A DNA stretch of 64,000 nt from Pseudomonas veronii (lineage in GTDB: Bacteria; Pseudomonadota; Gammaproteobacteria; Pseudomonadales; Pseudomonadaceae): NCBI RefSeq assembly GCF_001439695.1, contig NZ_JYLL01000020.1:39518-103517 (forward strand), given 5' to 3'. Below are positions 25,256-33,892 of the stretch, piece after piece. The notes beneath the pieces were generated by a model. That model searched no databases. It had not been told where the DNA came from and saw only the letters and a list, made by a program, of their open reading frames with translations. The first letter of the stretch is position 1. Every line of letters begins with the position of its first letter. Position numbers and translations under genes: made by a program.

Positions 25256-25574
25256 TCCGGGGGCGGCTGTAGCAACCGATGGTCGCCCTCAATTCGCCAG
25301 CGCCTATCGGCCTGCCAAGTACCGGCTTCCAGCGGACACCGCTATACCCAGGGTATAGCGCCATGGACGTCCACTGAGTTCCACGTGCGCGCCCAAAACG
25401 AAGCGCCTGCTCTGACGATCGCCTAAACGACCCTGGATTCAACTGCCGCAATCTTGCCTCCCAGGGCCAACAAGCCGGTTATTGTCGAGTCCACCTTGTT
25501 TGCGGTCTCTCGCGGTCTCCCCGGACATGCTGGTGCTCATTCGATGGACACCACGCTATTTCCGAGGAGGTTGC
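25256..25574. other. Intergenic region upstream of topB
   Basis: 319 nt without a gene. It contains the 17-bp palindrome CTATACCCAGGGTATAG (25342-25358), a variant of the array palindrome, directly followed by a GTCCACTGA-type element (25358-25384). This could be the topB control region, with the same factor acting here and at the array. Confidence 0.55.
25342..25358 (+). promoter_or_regulatory. Fifth copy of the 17-bp palindrome, upstream of topB
   Basis: CTATACCCAGGGTATAG has the same architecture as the array palindrome CTATACCACTGGTATAG (CTATACC and GGTATAG arms around a three-base centre). It is 217 nt upstream of the topB ribosome site and more than 5 kb from the array, so it is probably a binding site for the same protein. 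Confidence 0.6.
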
Positions 25575-27599
25575 ATGCGCGTGTATCTGTGCGAGAAGCC
25601 TTCGCAGGGTAAAGACATCGCGCGTGTGCTGGGTGCGAAACAGCGCGGAACTGGCTGCTACAACGGACCAGGAATTGTCGTGACCTGGTGCATCGGTCAC
25701 CTGATCGAGGCGGCACCACCGGAAGCCTACGGTGAGCAGTACAAGCGCTGGTCCATTGAACAGCTTCCCATTCTTCCCGAGCGCTGGCGCAGCGAGGTCA
25801 AGGCCTCCACTGCCGCGCAATTCAAGGTCGTCAAACAGTTGCTCGGACAGGCCACCGAACTGGTGATTGCCACCGATGCTGATCGCGAAGGCGAGATGAT
25901 TGCCCGCGAAATCATCGAGCTGTGCGGCTACTGTGGTCCCATTCAACGGCTGTGGCTGTCGGCACTGAATGACGCCTCCATTCGCAAGGCACTGGACGCG
26001 CTCAAGTCATCGAGCGAGACCCTGCCGCTGTATTACTCGGCACTCGCCCGCTCTCGCGCCGATTGGTTGATCGGCATGAACCTCAGCCGGTTGTTCACGG
26101 TGCTCGGCCGCCAAGCCGGCTACCAGGGCGTCCTCTCAGTCGGTCGTGTGCAGACGCCGACGCTGCGTCTTGTGGTTGATCGCGACCGCGAGATCGCCCG
26201 GTTCGTGTCTGTTCCGTTTTGGTCCGTCGAAGTGCAGCTATCGCACGCCGGCAATTCTTTCACCGCAAACTGGATGCCGCACGATGCCACCACCGATGCT
26301 GCAGGTCGGTGCCTGGACCAACGAACGGCCCAGCAGGCAGTAAGCCAAATCGGCGGCACTCGTGAGGCGCAGGTGCTGTCGGTGGAAACCGAGCGGGTCC
26401 GCGAAGTCGCGCCTCTCCCGTTCGACCTCAGCACGCTGCAGGAAGTCTGCTCGCGTCAGTTTGCTCTCGACGTTCAGGAGACACTGGACATCGCGCAATC
26501 GCTGTACGAGACGCACAAGGCGACCACCTATCCCCGTTCGGACTCCGGCTACCTGCCGGAGAGCATGCTGGCCGATGTGCCGACGGTACTCAACGCCATC
26601 CTCGCAACTGATCCCAGCCTGCGCCCCTTGATCGACCAACTCGACCGCACCCAACGCTCACGCGCCTGGAACGATGCGAAAGTCACTGCTCACCACGGCA
26701 TCATTCCCACGCTGGAGCCGACCAACCTTTCTGCCATGTCGGAGAAGGAGCAGGCCGTTTATGGGCTCATCCGTTCGCATTACCTGGCGCAGTTTCTGCC
26801 TCACCATGAGTTCGACAGAACAGTCGCCACCTTGTCAGCCGGCGGCCAGACACTGCAGGCGACGGGTAAGCAGGTTGCCGTCCTGGGATGGCGCCTGGCG
26901 CTAATCAACAGCGGACCAGCAGCACCCGACAATACGGACGACGAGCCCACCCAACGTAGCCAGATCCTGCCGCTGCTATCCGAGGGCACACATTGCCAGG
27001 TCCACTCTGTCGATCTGAAAGCGCTGAAGACACTGCCACCCAAGCCGTTCACGCAGGGGGAGTTGATCAAAGCCATGAAGGGTGTCGCCAAACTGGTGAC
27101 CGACCCACACCTGAAGCAGAAGTTGAAGGAAACCACGGGCATCGGCACAGAGGCCACCCGTGCAAACATCATCAACGGCTTGCTGGGCCGAAGCTACCTG
27201 ATCAAAAAAGGCCGATCCGTCCGCGCCTCCGAGGCGGCTTTCACCCTGATCGACGCAGTTCCAGCGGCCATCGCCGACCCGGGCACGACCGCCATTTGGG
27301 AACAGGCGTTGGACATGATCGAAACCGGTCAGTTGACCCTGGACACCTTCATCGAGAAGCAATCGGTCTGGATCACGCAACTGGTGCAACAGTACCGTGA
27401 CATCATCTTGTCCATCCAGATTCCCGAAGGTCCAGCTTGCCCATTGTGTGGTGCAGCGACGCGGCAGCGCACCGGCAAAACCGGTCCTTTTTGGTCGTGC
27501 AACCGTTATCCTGACTGTAAAGGCACCGTACCGTTCGAATCGTTCGATGGGAAGCAAGCCGCTTCGCGCAAGCGGCGGACCGCTCCCAGAGCTTCCTGA
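25575..27599 (+). CDS. topB: DNA topoisomerase III
   Basis: 674-residue type IA topoisomerase from the ATG at 25575 (GAGGAGG four bases upstream). The TOPRIM domain is at the N-terminus (MRVYLCEKPSQGKDIARVLG) with the metal-binding DADREGE at 101-107. The catalytic tyrosine is Y319 in the context TTYPRSDSGYLP. The C-terminus has a four-cysteine zinc ribbon (CPLCG ... CNRYPDCKG). ICE-borne TopB is standard in this class and probably relaxes or decatenates DNA during transfer and replication. Confidence 0.95.
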   Translation: MRVYLCEKPSQGKDIARVLGAKQRGTGCYNGPGIVVTWCIGHLIEAAPPEAYGEQYKRWSIEQLPILPERWRSEVKASTAAQFKVVKQLLGQATELVIATDADREGEMIAREIIELCGYCGPIQRLWLSALNDASIRKALDALKSSSETLPLYYSALARSRADWLIGMNLSRLFTVLGRQAGYQGVLSVGRVQTPTLRLVVDRDREIARFVSVPFWSVEVQLSHAGNSFTANWMPHDATTDAAGRCLDQRTAQQAVSQIGGTREAQVLSVETERVREVAPLPFDLSTLQEVCSRQFALDVQETLDIAQSLYETHKATTYPRSDSGYLPESMLADVPTVLNAILATDPSLRPLIDQLDRTQRSRAWNDAKVTAHHGIIPTLEPTNLSAMSEKEQAVYGLIRSHYLAQFLPHHEFDRTVATLSAGGQTLQATGKQVAVLGWRLALINSGPAAPDNTDDEPTQRSQILPLLSEGTHCQVHSVDLKALKTLPPKPFTQGELIKAMKGVAKLVTDPHLKQKLKETTGIGTEATRANIINGLLGRSYLIKKGRSVRASEAAFTLIDAVPAAIADPGTTAIWEQALDMIETGQLTLDTFIEKQSVWITQLVQQYRDIILSIQIPEGPACPLCGAATRQRTGKTGPFWSCNRYPDCKGTVPFESFDGKQAASRKRRTAPRAS

Positions 27600-27653
27600 C
27601 GCCTGCCAGACACGTCCTGCCCCAGCCGCGTTTTCCAGCGGTTGTCAGGAATG

Positions 27654-27672
27654 GCCCCGCTACCCGCGGGGC
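27654..27672 (+). terminator. Hairpin 55 nt after topB, possible terminator
   Basis: GCCCCGC (27654-27660) pairs with GCGGGGC (27666-27672) across a 5-nt loop. No T-run follows, so it is terminator-like only in position and stability. Confidence 0.35.
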
Positions 27673-27801
27673 ATCCCAAGCATGCCCCCGCCTTCTGCAA
27701 TGGCATGTACCTCTCCAGCGGCTCGTGTCGTCGGGAGGATTGAAGGTGCTTTCCTGCCCGGCCGGATGCACGGCCTGTTGATCGGCACTCTCTACGTCCG
27801 G

Positions 27802-27853
27802 CCCGAAGGGTCTCCTGGCGCCTTGCGCGCGAGATGCCAGGAGACCCTTCGGG
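27802..27853. repeat. Perfect 18-bp inverted repeat (long hairpin)
   Basis: Arms 27802-27819 (CCCGAAGGGTCTCCTGGC) and 27836-27853 are exact reverse complements with a 16-nt loop. There is no T-run after either arm, so it is not an ordinary terminator. It is the most stable structure of the gene-free region after topB. Confidence 0.8.
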
Positions 27854-28031
27854 GACGACGGTGTTCTCCCCCGGTGCCCGCCGGTGAAACAACGGGCTCC
27901 TTTTGTGCGCGGATGTGCGCCGAAAGATATCGACCCCAGCCACGAAACGGGTCGGGTGCGATCTGCTCCAGCGACAGGCGTTGACGACGGCCAGAGTCCC
28001 TGCGACAGCCACAGGTGGTATCCCTGTCCCC

Positions 28032-28056
28032 CGCTGGAGGCGTACTGCCTCCAGCG
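28032..28056. repeat. Perfect 10-bp inverted repeat (hairpin)
   Basis: CGCTGGAGGC (28032-28041) and GCCTCCAGCG (28047-28056) flank the loop GTACT. It lies in the same gene-free region. Confidence 0.75.
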
Positions 28057-28842
28057 CCTTGTTCCTCTCCGCATCTTGAACGCCGTCTGCCTGCGACCTG
28101 TCCAGAACCGGGTGACTTCGCCACAACCAGAACAGAAGATGGACACATGCACCTTCAACCCCTTCGGTACGGCAGCGTGTGCCGCCGCATCAAAGTCATG
28201 AACTTGGCCGCCGAACAGGGAGAGTGGCATGTCGCCATAATTAGGCGTCAGCTCCGGTAATGATGACGAAAGCCCCATACCGGTGCCGAACTATGAAACC
28301 CTATTTCTGCTACTACGGGAATACCCCGGCACAGCGGACAGGTACCAATGACGGGGGCTCTGGCTAATGCCCAAGGAGTGCCGCCGCCTTTAAGGCATAC
28401 CGGACGACTACACCCTGGTGCCGTATCGCGTGCACCTCGCTGCAAAGCCATTGGCAACTCAATGGCCGTGCCTTGCGGCCTAGCTCGGACGACACCTGCA
28501 ACAGGTCTTGCAATAACAGGGGCGCGCAAAAAGCCCATTGTCGGCAGACGCCATGAAGCCGCTTTGCCATTCTGCCACCATCTGTTGCTAACTCCGGTCA
28601 GCACCATGCCAGCAGCCACGGTCCTCAGGCTGCGACGTGGAGGTTCCACGTAGACCGATCCAGTCCGCTTCGCATCGTTTTACGCGGACGTGCGCCACAC
28701 CTAGCGCCGATGCTCTTCATTCCCGCGCAACCCCGCGTTTCTTCATTCGACGCATGGCACTGACCAGTTCAGAACTGCCGTCGTGTCGGCGTACGCGAAT
28801 TCAATCCACCGCGCCTATGGCGCATCGTCTTCTGGAGGCTCC

Positions 28843-29018
28843 CATGGCACTGTGCAGCAAATCACGACTGTTCGAGTTCGGCGGCCATGGCTGCGTCATC
28901 AGCAACGAGGTGATATTCCACCCACGACTCAACACAGGCACTGAATCTCGGCGAACAACTGCGCGAGGCCGTGCTGCAGAACCAGATCGATGAAACATCG
29001 TGCCTACTCAAGCGCTAG
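28843..29018 (+). pseudogene. Possible small frameshifted gene
   Basis: From the ATG at 28843 (GGAGG 8-12 nt upstream) the frame reads MALCSKSRLFEFGGHGCVISNEVIF. A second frame continues as QALNLGEQLREAVLQNQIDE and ends SCLLKR with a stop at 29016-29018. Both halves look protein-like, and a one-base shift around 28920-28935 would join them into about 58 residues. I recognise no family. Confidence 0.4.
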
Positions 29019-29157
29019 ACGGTGAGCCTACTTGTCGGCATCTCCGACCTGCATATTCAAGCGATCCTGCGAGCGCACGTTGCGCAGCTTCTGCTTGATA
29101 CCTCCAACGCTGAGTGCTTCGACTGAAGCACCAGCATTTATTCACCCACTGGGACCC

Positions 29158-29175
29158 GATCCCCAGTTGGGGATG
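29158..29175 (+). promoter_or_regulatory. Leader hairpin before the 237-residue gene
   Basis: GATCCCC and GGGGATG form a stable hairpin (loop AGTT) 32 nt before the start codon. Similar GC-rich leader hairpins precede other accessory genes in this section. Confidence 0.45.
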
Positions 29176-29206
29176 GGCTCCGCCTAACCTCTGCTGGAGA
29201 AATACC

Positions 29207-29920
29207 ATGTCTCAGACTCCCAATCCTTTCATCCGAGGCTACCAAAACCTGCATGTCGTTCGAACTCTCTGCATCACCTATGAAGACGACAGCCCGCCCG
29301 TATGGCGGCGACTTCATCCCAGCCAAGCACACCTTCTGGACGATCAAATCGCACAGTTTCCCTGCATCCTGTGCAACGACTTCGCGCTGATCACGGAAGG
29401 CCAGGAGGTCGGCGACGACCTTGAGGCACAGTGCCAAACCGAAGGAATCGTCCGCTCGGTGGTCTACGCCGTCCTCGGCGGCGATGCCGGGCAGCCCATC
29501 CACATCGGCGATACCTACGCCGCTGAGGACGCGCGGGAAGTTGTACGGCGCCTGACTTTTGAGACTGGCTTCTACAGCCGATGCTGGGAAATCAGTACGG
29601 CGCACATCACCGAAGAAGCGGGTTGCTACCTGACAGAGCTTGCAGACATCGCCACGCCGATCGGTTTTCTGTTCGTCGCTTTCCGGATCCCATACAGCCC
29701 GGCGATCGGCGTCAAGGTGATTGCCACGCCCTGGACCGATGCCAACCTGCAGTACGTCGAAGGCATCACCGCCGAGCAGTTGCGGCAGGAGCAATGCGAC
29801 AAAGGCATGCCGGAGTCGCTGGTGAATGTTCTTCTTCTGGCCGCGCAGGCTTATGTCCGCATCCTGATCTTCGACGCCGACGCACCGGTACTCGACGGCT
29901 TGCCGTTGTACGAAGAATGA
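29207..29920 (+). CDS. Conserved ICE accessory protein, possibly DUF5983-like
   Basis: 237 residues from the ATG at 29207 (CTGGAGAAATACC upstream). There is no signal peptide or membrane segment. The C-terminal half contains SRCWEISTAHITEEAGCYLTEL and a soluble alpha/beta pattern ending VRILIFDADAPVLDGLPLYEE. The ISTAHIT segment recalls DUF5983 proteins of mobile elements, but I am not sure. It stands alone with its own leader and a strong terminator 22 nt after the stop, so it is a single-gene transcription unit. Confidence 0.8.
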   Translation: MSQTPNPFIRGYQNLHVVRTLCITYEDDSPPVWRRLHPSQAHLLDDQIAQFPCILCNDFALITEGQEVGDDLEAQCQTEGIVRSVVYAVLGGDAGQPIHIGDTYAAEDAREVVRRLTFETGFYSRCWEISTAHITEEAGCYLTELADIATPIGFLFVAFRIPYSPAIGVKVIATPWTDANLQYVEGITAEQLRQEQCDKGMPESLVNVLLLAAQAYVRILIFDADAPVLDGLPLYEE

Positions 29921-29942
29921 CCCTTGCCACGACATACCTTCT

Positions 29943-29967
29943 AGCCCCTCAACCGAGGGGCTTTTTT
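29943..29967 (+). terminator. Rho-independent terminator
   Basis: AGCCCCTC (29943-29950) pairs with GAGGGGCT (29955-29962) across a 4-nt loop, followed by a run of six T. It ends the transcript of the 237-residue gene. Confidence 0.9.
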
Positions 29968-30077
29968 CTGCTCGGATGAAACGACAAATGCGGGGCACGC
30001 CGGTTGCCGATTGACGCGGGCCTACCGCCGTGTGGCGATGTCATTCTGCGCACAGGTTTGCTGGCGTAGCCGGCACC

Positions 30078-30135
30078 ATCCCAGGTAGTCGAGACCTTCA
30101 AGACTTCGGTGCGGCTTTGCGCGCTGGTCACTGTG
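30078..30135 (+). promoter_or_regulatory. Repeated leader element, copy A
   Basis: CCCAGGTAGTC, then CTTCAAGACTTCGGTGCGG and CTTTGCGCGC. The same order of blocks recurs at 33990 (copy B) and 53294 (copy C). In this copy the GC stem is GTGCG/CGCGC, where B and C have CGCGG/CCGCG, so pairing is kept while bases change. It lies about 100 nt before the start at 30230. It may correspond to the radC RNA motif known from mobile elements; not verified. Confidence 0.5.
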
Positions 30136-30171
30136 CTCCCTGATGCACGCAGCATCTATTTACCCACCCCC

Positions 30172-30190
30172 CAAGGGATACCCTCCCTTG
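30172..30190 (+). promoter_or_regulatory. Leader hairpin before the 266-residue gene
   Basis: CAAGGG (30172-30177) and CCCTTG (30185-30190) form a short hairpin between leader element A and the AAAGGAG ribosome site at 30216-30222. Confidence 0.4.
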
Positions 30191-30229
30191 CGGGCAGGAG
30201 TCCCTTGTTTTCCTCAAAGGAGTCTCCCC

Positions 30230-31030
30230 ATGGATCACTCGTCCATTCGCACGCAGATACCAGCGTTGGTGTCGGCCCATGTTCCGCGCAATGTTCGCAG
30301 CTTCAAGTTCCGCATCTACGAAGACCTTCCGCAGGAATCCTCGCTCGGCGTCCGTATGGACCCGCAGCCCTTCGAGGGCAAAATTGTCGCCAAGACCGAT
30401 CAGGTCATTGTGGTCAAGATCGGTCGTGCCGAATTCGCCGTACTGGATCGCCACCAGGTGAGCCAGGAACCCGACGAAGGCACCAAGGTACAAGTCCAAC
30501 CCTATGTTCGTCGCCGCTTCGACGGTCTTCGCGCGGATACGCCCGAAGAGCGCACAGAAGTAGCCTCAGACGGCACTCCATACACGGTGAAGACACACAT
30601 TCTCGGATCAGCACCGGCCAAGTTGCCGGCCCCTGAACTGCGTTGCCCGGAGTTGCAGGAACTCGTTCATCAACTGGAGCAACTGCCCGCTCCCGATGGT
30701 TTCCGGCGCATCACCCACCTCCTGGTGGATGCCAAGGCCAGGGATTTCACCTGGGTCGACCCGTTGCCCAACAACATCATCGAAACGCCACCCGCGATCA
30801 GCTTCACGGTCTCCACGGAGAAATTCCAGGGCCGCGTCACGGTGCTCTATGACCGTGCCGGCGACCATTACGCCGTGGAGTTGCGCCACGCTGATGAACT
30901 CATCCAGCGCGTGGACGAGGTGTACTTCGACATGCTCGGCGAAACGCTGGAACACCTGATCGACGACGGGCATTGGCGGCAGATCCAGGTGGAAATCCTG
31001 TCGGACGGGCGCAAGCCGATCCGGCATTGA
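30230..31030 (+). CDS. Conserved ICE accessory protein with KfrB-like segment
   Basis: 266 residues from the ATG at 30230 with AAAGGAG eight bases upstream; an in-frame start at 30143 would lie inside the leader and was rejected. Residues 45-100 (FEGKIVAKTDQVIVVKIGRAEFAVLDRHQV ... EGTKVQVQPY) form a small beta-rich unit reminiscent of KfrB-type domains on plasmids. The C-terminal half (ISFTVSTEKFQGRVTVLYDRAGDHYAVEL) is alpha/beta and soluble. There are no catalytic motifs I can name. It is probably a cytoplasmic accessory factor. Confidence 0.78.
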   Translation: MDHSSIRTQIPALVSAHVPRNVRSFKFRIYEDLPQESSLGVRMDPQPFEGKIVAKTDQVIVVKIGRAEFAVLDRHQVSQEPDEGTKVQVQPYVRRRFDGLRADTPEERTEVASDGTPYTVKTHILGSAPAKLPAPELRCPELQELVHQLEQLPAPDGFRRITHLLVDAKARDFTWVDPLPNNIIETPPAISFTVSTEKFQGRVTVLYDRAGDHYAVELRHADELIQRVDEVYFDMLGETLEHLIDDGHWRQIQVEILSDGRKPIRH

Positions 31031-31113
31031 TCAGTCGACCAACACCACTCCTTACCTGTCCAGCTTCCTGCCTTCCTGGCGGGAGGCATTTTCCTCAAGC
31101 AATGGAGACCACC

Positions 31114-31476
31114 ATGTTGCGATTCAAAGGTACAAATTTGCGTCCCGTGCTGGCCGAGGCAATCGCTCACAAGGGCCGCCTCATCCTCGCCAAGGATCAT
31201 GGGGTGTATTTCCTGGCCGAGTTCGGCGAGCGTACACCCGATGGGCAGCAAAAACTGCTGGCCTACGCCGTTGGCTGCGATCCCGACATCGATCCATTCG
31301 ATGACTGGTGGGAACTCGCCCGCACCGAGCTTGGCGGGGATGACTTCGGGGAGTTTCTTGATCCTCACGATGCTGTCTTCACCCGCATCCTCAACAGTGA
31401 AGACGATCTTGAGTTGTCGGCCACGCCGACACAGCTTTCGCTGCAAGCCGTTGCGTCCAAGCCTGGTAAAGGCTAG
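31114..31476 (+). CDS. DUF3085 domain protein
   Basis: 120 residues from the ATG at 31114 (GGAGA upstream). The pattern MLRFKGTNLRPVLAEAIAHK, GVYFLAEFGERTPDGQQKLLAYAVGCDPDIDPFDDWWELAR and GGDDFGEFLDP fits DUF3085, found on ICEs and plasmids. The function is unknown. Its natural terminator just downstream is split by the IS4-family insertion, so its transcript may now read into the insertion sequence. Confidence 0.87.
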   Translation: MLRFKGTNLRPVLAEAIAHKGRLILAKDHGVYFLAEFGERTPDGQQKLLAYAVGCDPDIDPFDDWWELARTELGGDDFGEFLDPHDAVFTRILNSEDDLELSATPTQLSLQAVASKPGKG

Positions 31477-31497
31477 CTCACCACCTGATCACAAGGC

Positions 31498-31508
31498 CTC
31501 CATCCGGG
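31498..31508 (+). repeat. Target site duplication, left copy
   Basis: CTCCATCCGGG directly precedes the left end of the IS4-family element and is repeated exactly at 32937-32947. Eleven bases is within the usual range for the IS4 family. Confidence 0.95.
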
Positions 31509-32936
31509 CAATGCTGTTCACTTAAGGATTGTTGACTAATCCTTGAACCGCTGGAAAATCCGGAATTCGATAAGGATTCCGGATTTTTTTTGTCTATTGC
31601 CCAGGATTTGAACACTGTTTTGGAAACTGCCGGACAGTCCCTTGCTCGATTGGATGTCTTGGCGGAACACATCCCAGTGGAATGGATAGAGGCTGCGGCG
31701 ACATTAGCTGAGCAAGCCAGCATTCGCCGTCGCCGATTACCTTCCGACCTGGTTTTATGGCTGGTGGTGGGCATGGCTTTCTTTCGCGGCGAACCGATTG
31801 CCGAGGTCGCTCGCCGCCTTAATATCTGCTCCAAGGGCTTGGCCAACGAAGTGCTTCTGGCCAACAGCGCTCTCTCCAAAGCCAGGCAGCGTCTGGGTAA
31901 AGAACCCGCTTCGTGGCTCTTCCAGCAGTGCGCAAATGTCTGGGGTTATGAGCGTTACCCGAAAGACCACTGGCATGAACTGCAAGTCTTTGCCGTCGAT
32001 GGTGCGTTGTTTCGAACCCAGGAAACACCGCAACTGCGTGATCACTTCGGGGCAGGCAATACCTCCAGCGAACGACAAACACCGTACCCGGTCCTGCGTC
32101 TGGTGGCCTTGATGAATGTCCGTTCTCATGTACTCGCCAATGCGGCCATCAGTCCATATCGTCGCGGGGAAATCCCCTTGGCTGCCGAGTTTGTCGAGGC
32201 GATTCCCGCTCACTCGGTCACCTTGCTGGATAAAGGGTTCTTCAGCGCCGACTTGCTATTGAACATCCAGAACGGTGCGGCCAATCGGCACTGGCTTATT
32301 CCAGAGCGAAAAGGCCTTGTGTCCACAGAACTGCTGCGGTACGGCGACGGGGATCGCCTTCTTCAAATGCGCGTCTCGCCTCAGGCTCGAAAGAAAAATC
32401 CGACGCTGCCGGAGCACTGGCAGGTTCGAGCGGTGACCTACGAAATCCAAGGAAAAGAGAAAACGGTATTCACCTCTTTGCCCTCCGAGCAGTTCAGTGC
32501 TGAACAAGTGGCTACGCTGTACCACGAACGCTGGGAAATTGAACTGGGGTTCAGGGATATCAAAAGTTCAATGCAGGACAACGCCTTGACGCTTCGAAGC
32601 AAAACCGTGGACTTGGTGTATCAGGAGTTGTGGGGATTGCTACTCGGTTACAACGTCGTGCGTAGAGAAGCCAGTCAGGCCGCCGTGGCCCACCAGCGGG
32701 CGCCTTGCGAGATCAGTTTCAAATTTGCCTGCCAGTTTATTGCCAGCCACTTGGTTGTTATGGCAGCGGTGTTGTCGCCCTCGCACACACCACGAAGATT
32801 GAAGGAGCTGCGCGGCAGCATCGGCACGCTGTTCATAAAAAAATGCCCCAGGCCGTCGAGACCCAGGGCAGTGAAGATGTCTAAAACCCGATATCCAGTG
32901 GATCGCAACGCTGCTCCGCTTAAGTGAACAGCATTG
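31509..32936 (+). mobile_element. Intact IS4-family insertion sequence, 1428 bp
   Basis: Terminal inverted repeats CAATGCTGTTCACTTAAG (31509-31526) and its exact reverse complement (32919-32936) bound one transposase gene, with an 11-bp direct repeat outside. All parts are undamaged, so insertion is recent and the element could still be active. The target was a terminator after the DUF3085 gene: AAGGC remains on the left and GGCCTTTT on the right. Confidence 0.95.
31590..32927 (+). CDS. IS4-family transposase
   Basis: 445 residues, apparently starting at a TTG (31590). It has the DDE catalytic pattern of IS4 enzymes: VDG near residue 138, LLDKGFFSADL, and the family signature YHERWEIELGFRDIK (Y-x2-R-x3-E-x6-K) carrying the catalytic glutamate. 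The N-terminal helical domain (IPVEWIEAAATLAEQASIRRRRLP) is also typical. The reading frame ends inside the right inverted repeat. It mobilises the element at 31509-32936 by cut-and-paste. Confidence 0.95.
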   Translation: MSIAQDLNTVLETAGQSLARLDVLAEHIPVEWIEAAATLAEQASIRRRRLPSDLVLWLVVGMAFFRGEPIAEVARRLNICSKGLANEVLLANSALSKARQRLGKEPASWLFQQCANVWGYERYPKDHWHELQVFAVDGALFRTQETPQLRDHFGAGNTSSERQTPYPVLRLVALMNVRSHVLANAAISPYRRGEIPLAAEFVEAIPAHSVTLLDKGFFSADLLLNIQNGAANRHWLIPERKGLVSTELLRYGDGDRLLQMRVSPQARKKNPTLPEHWQVRAVTYEIQGKEKTVFTSLPSEQFSAEQVATLYHERWEIELGFRDIKSSMQDNALTLRSKTVDLVYQELWGLLLGYNVVRREASQAAVAHQRAPCEISFKFACQFIASHLVVMAAVLSPSHTPRRLKELRGSIGTLFIKKCPRPSRPRAVKMSKTRYPVDRNAAPLK

Positions 32937-32947
32937 CTCCATCCGGG
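32937..32947 (+). repeat. Target site duplication, right copy
   Basis: Second copy of CTCCATCCGGG, adjoining the right inverted repeat; it is followed by GGCCTTTT, the 3' half of the interrupted terminator. Confidence 0.95.
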
Positions 32948-33058
32948 GGCCTTTTCTGAACAACGGCCATGTGACCGCATGCCTGTCTCTCGTTCCTTTC
33001 ACAAGGAGTTCCTTCTGTCGTCGGTGCCTGCCGGCACGCCAGCCTGGAGACAGCTCAC

Positions 33059-33892
33059 ATGCGCGACCCATTCAAGATTGACCAACCCACCTGTATCAGT
33101 TTCAGCGGCGGTCGCACCAGCGCCTACATGCTGTGGCGAGTGCTGCAGCCAATGCGGGCCTGCCTGCGGATACCGTAGTCTGCTTCGCCAACACCGGCAA
33201 GGAAGTGGAGGCCACGCTGCGTTTCGTACGCGAGTGCAGCGTACGGTGGCAGGTGCCGATCCAATGGCTCGAATATCGCGATGCGTTGCCCGGCTTCGCG
33301 GTGGTCAATTTCGCAAACGCCAGCCGGCAAGGCGAACCCTTCGAGGCGCTAATCCGCAAGCGCCAGCACCTGCCCAACCCGGTAGCTCTGGGTTGCACCA
33401 CCTCCCTGAAAATCCGTGCAATGCACAAGTTCGTAAGCAGTTTGGGTTGGACCGATTGGGATCAGTTCATCGGCATCCGGGCTGACGAGCAGCACCGCGT
33501 GGCGAAGATCAGGACGCGCAGTCATTCCACAGAGTCCAGCGAGAGACGATGTGCATGCCGTTGGCCGAGGCTGGCGTGCGCGAGGTGACCGCCTTCTGGC
33601 AGGCCCAGCCCTTCGATCTGGAATTGCTGACCGTGAACGGCCGCACGCTCGAAGGCAACTGCGACCTGTGCTTTCTCAAGCCACAGGGACAGCGGCTGGC
33701 ACTGATCAAGGCCAAACCGGGGTCCGCCGTCTGGTGGATACGTATGGAGTCTTTGAATCTTGCCAGCAAACCCAGCGGCGCGCGCTTTCGCCACGATGAC
33801 CCGAGCTATGCCGACCTAGCCCGATTCACCGCCCACCAGCGCGACATGCTCGATTCCGACGAAGCGTCCATCGCCTGTTTTTGTGGTGACTG
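33059..33892 (+). pseudogene. PAPS-reductase-like (PP-loop) protein gene with two frameshifts
   Basis: Three consecutive frames rebuild one PP-loop ATP-pyrophosphatase-family protein. From the ATG at 33059 comes IDQPTCISFSGGRTSAYMLW (PP-loop SGGRTS), then after a shift near 33140 GLPADTVVCFANTGKEVEAT and NPVALGCTTSLKIRAMHKF, then after a shift near 33535 EGNCDLCFLKPQGQRLALIK and SIACFCGD. Each break is consistent with loss of one base. The family includes PAPS reductases and DndC-like DNA-modification proteins; which subgroup is unclear. Cysteine pairs CDLC and CFC may have bound a cluster. Confidence 0.85.

Larger units (their letters stand above)
27600..29206. other. 1.6-kb region without a convincing gene, rich in strong hairpins
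   Basis: Long open frames occur on both strands but give arginine/proline/serine-rich products typical of GC-rich non-coding DNA. Perfect hairpins lie at 27654-27672, 27802-27853 and 28032-28056. A possible frameshifted small gene lies at 28843-29018, and the leader of the next gene fills the last 100 nt. It may encode structured RNA or be decayed sequence. Confidence 0.5.

Noticed and set aside
27403..28278. Long minus-strand frame (291 codons) overlapping the end of topB
   Set aside because: The product is rich in Arg, Gly, Ser, Pro and Cys without any domain pattern, other frames are equally open in this GC-rich stretch, and it overlaps the topB zinc-ribbon codons.
28248..28649. Minus-strand frame of 133 codons
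   Set aside because: No ribosome site, composition typical of non-coding GC-rich DNA, and no recognisable motif.
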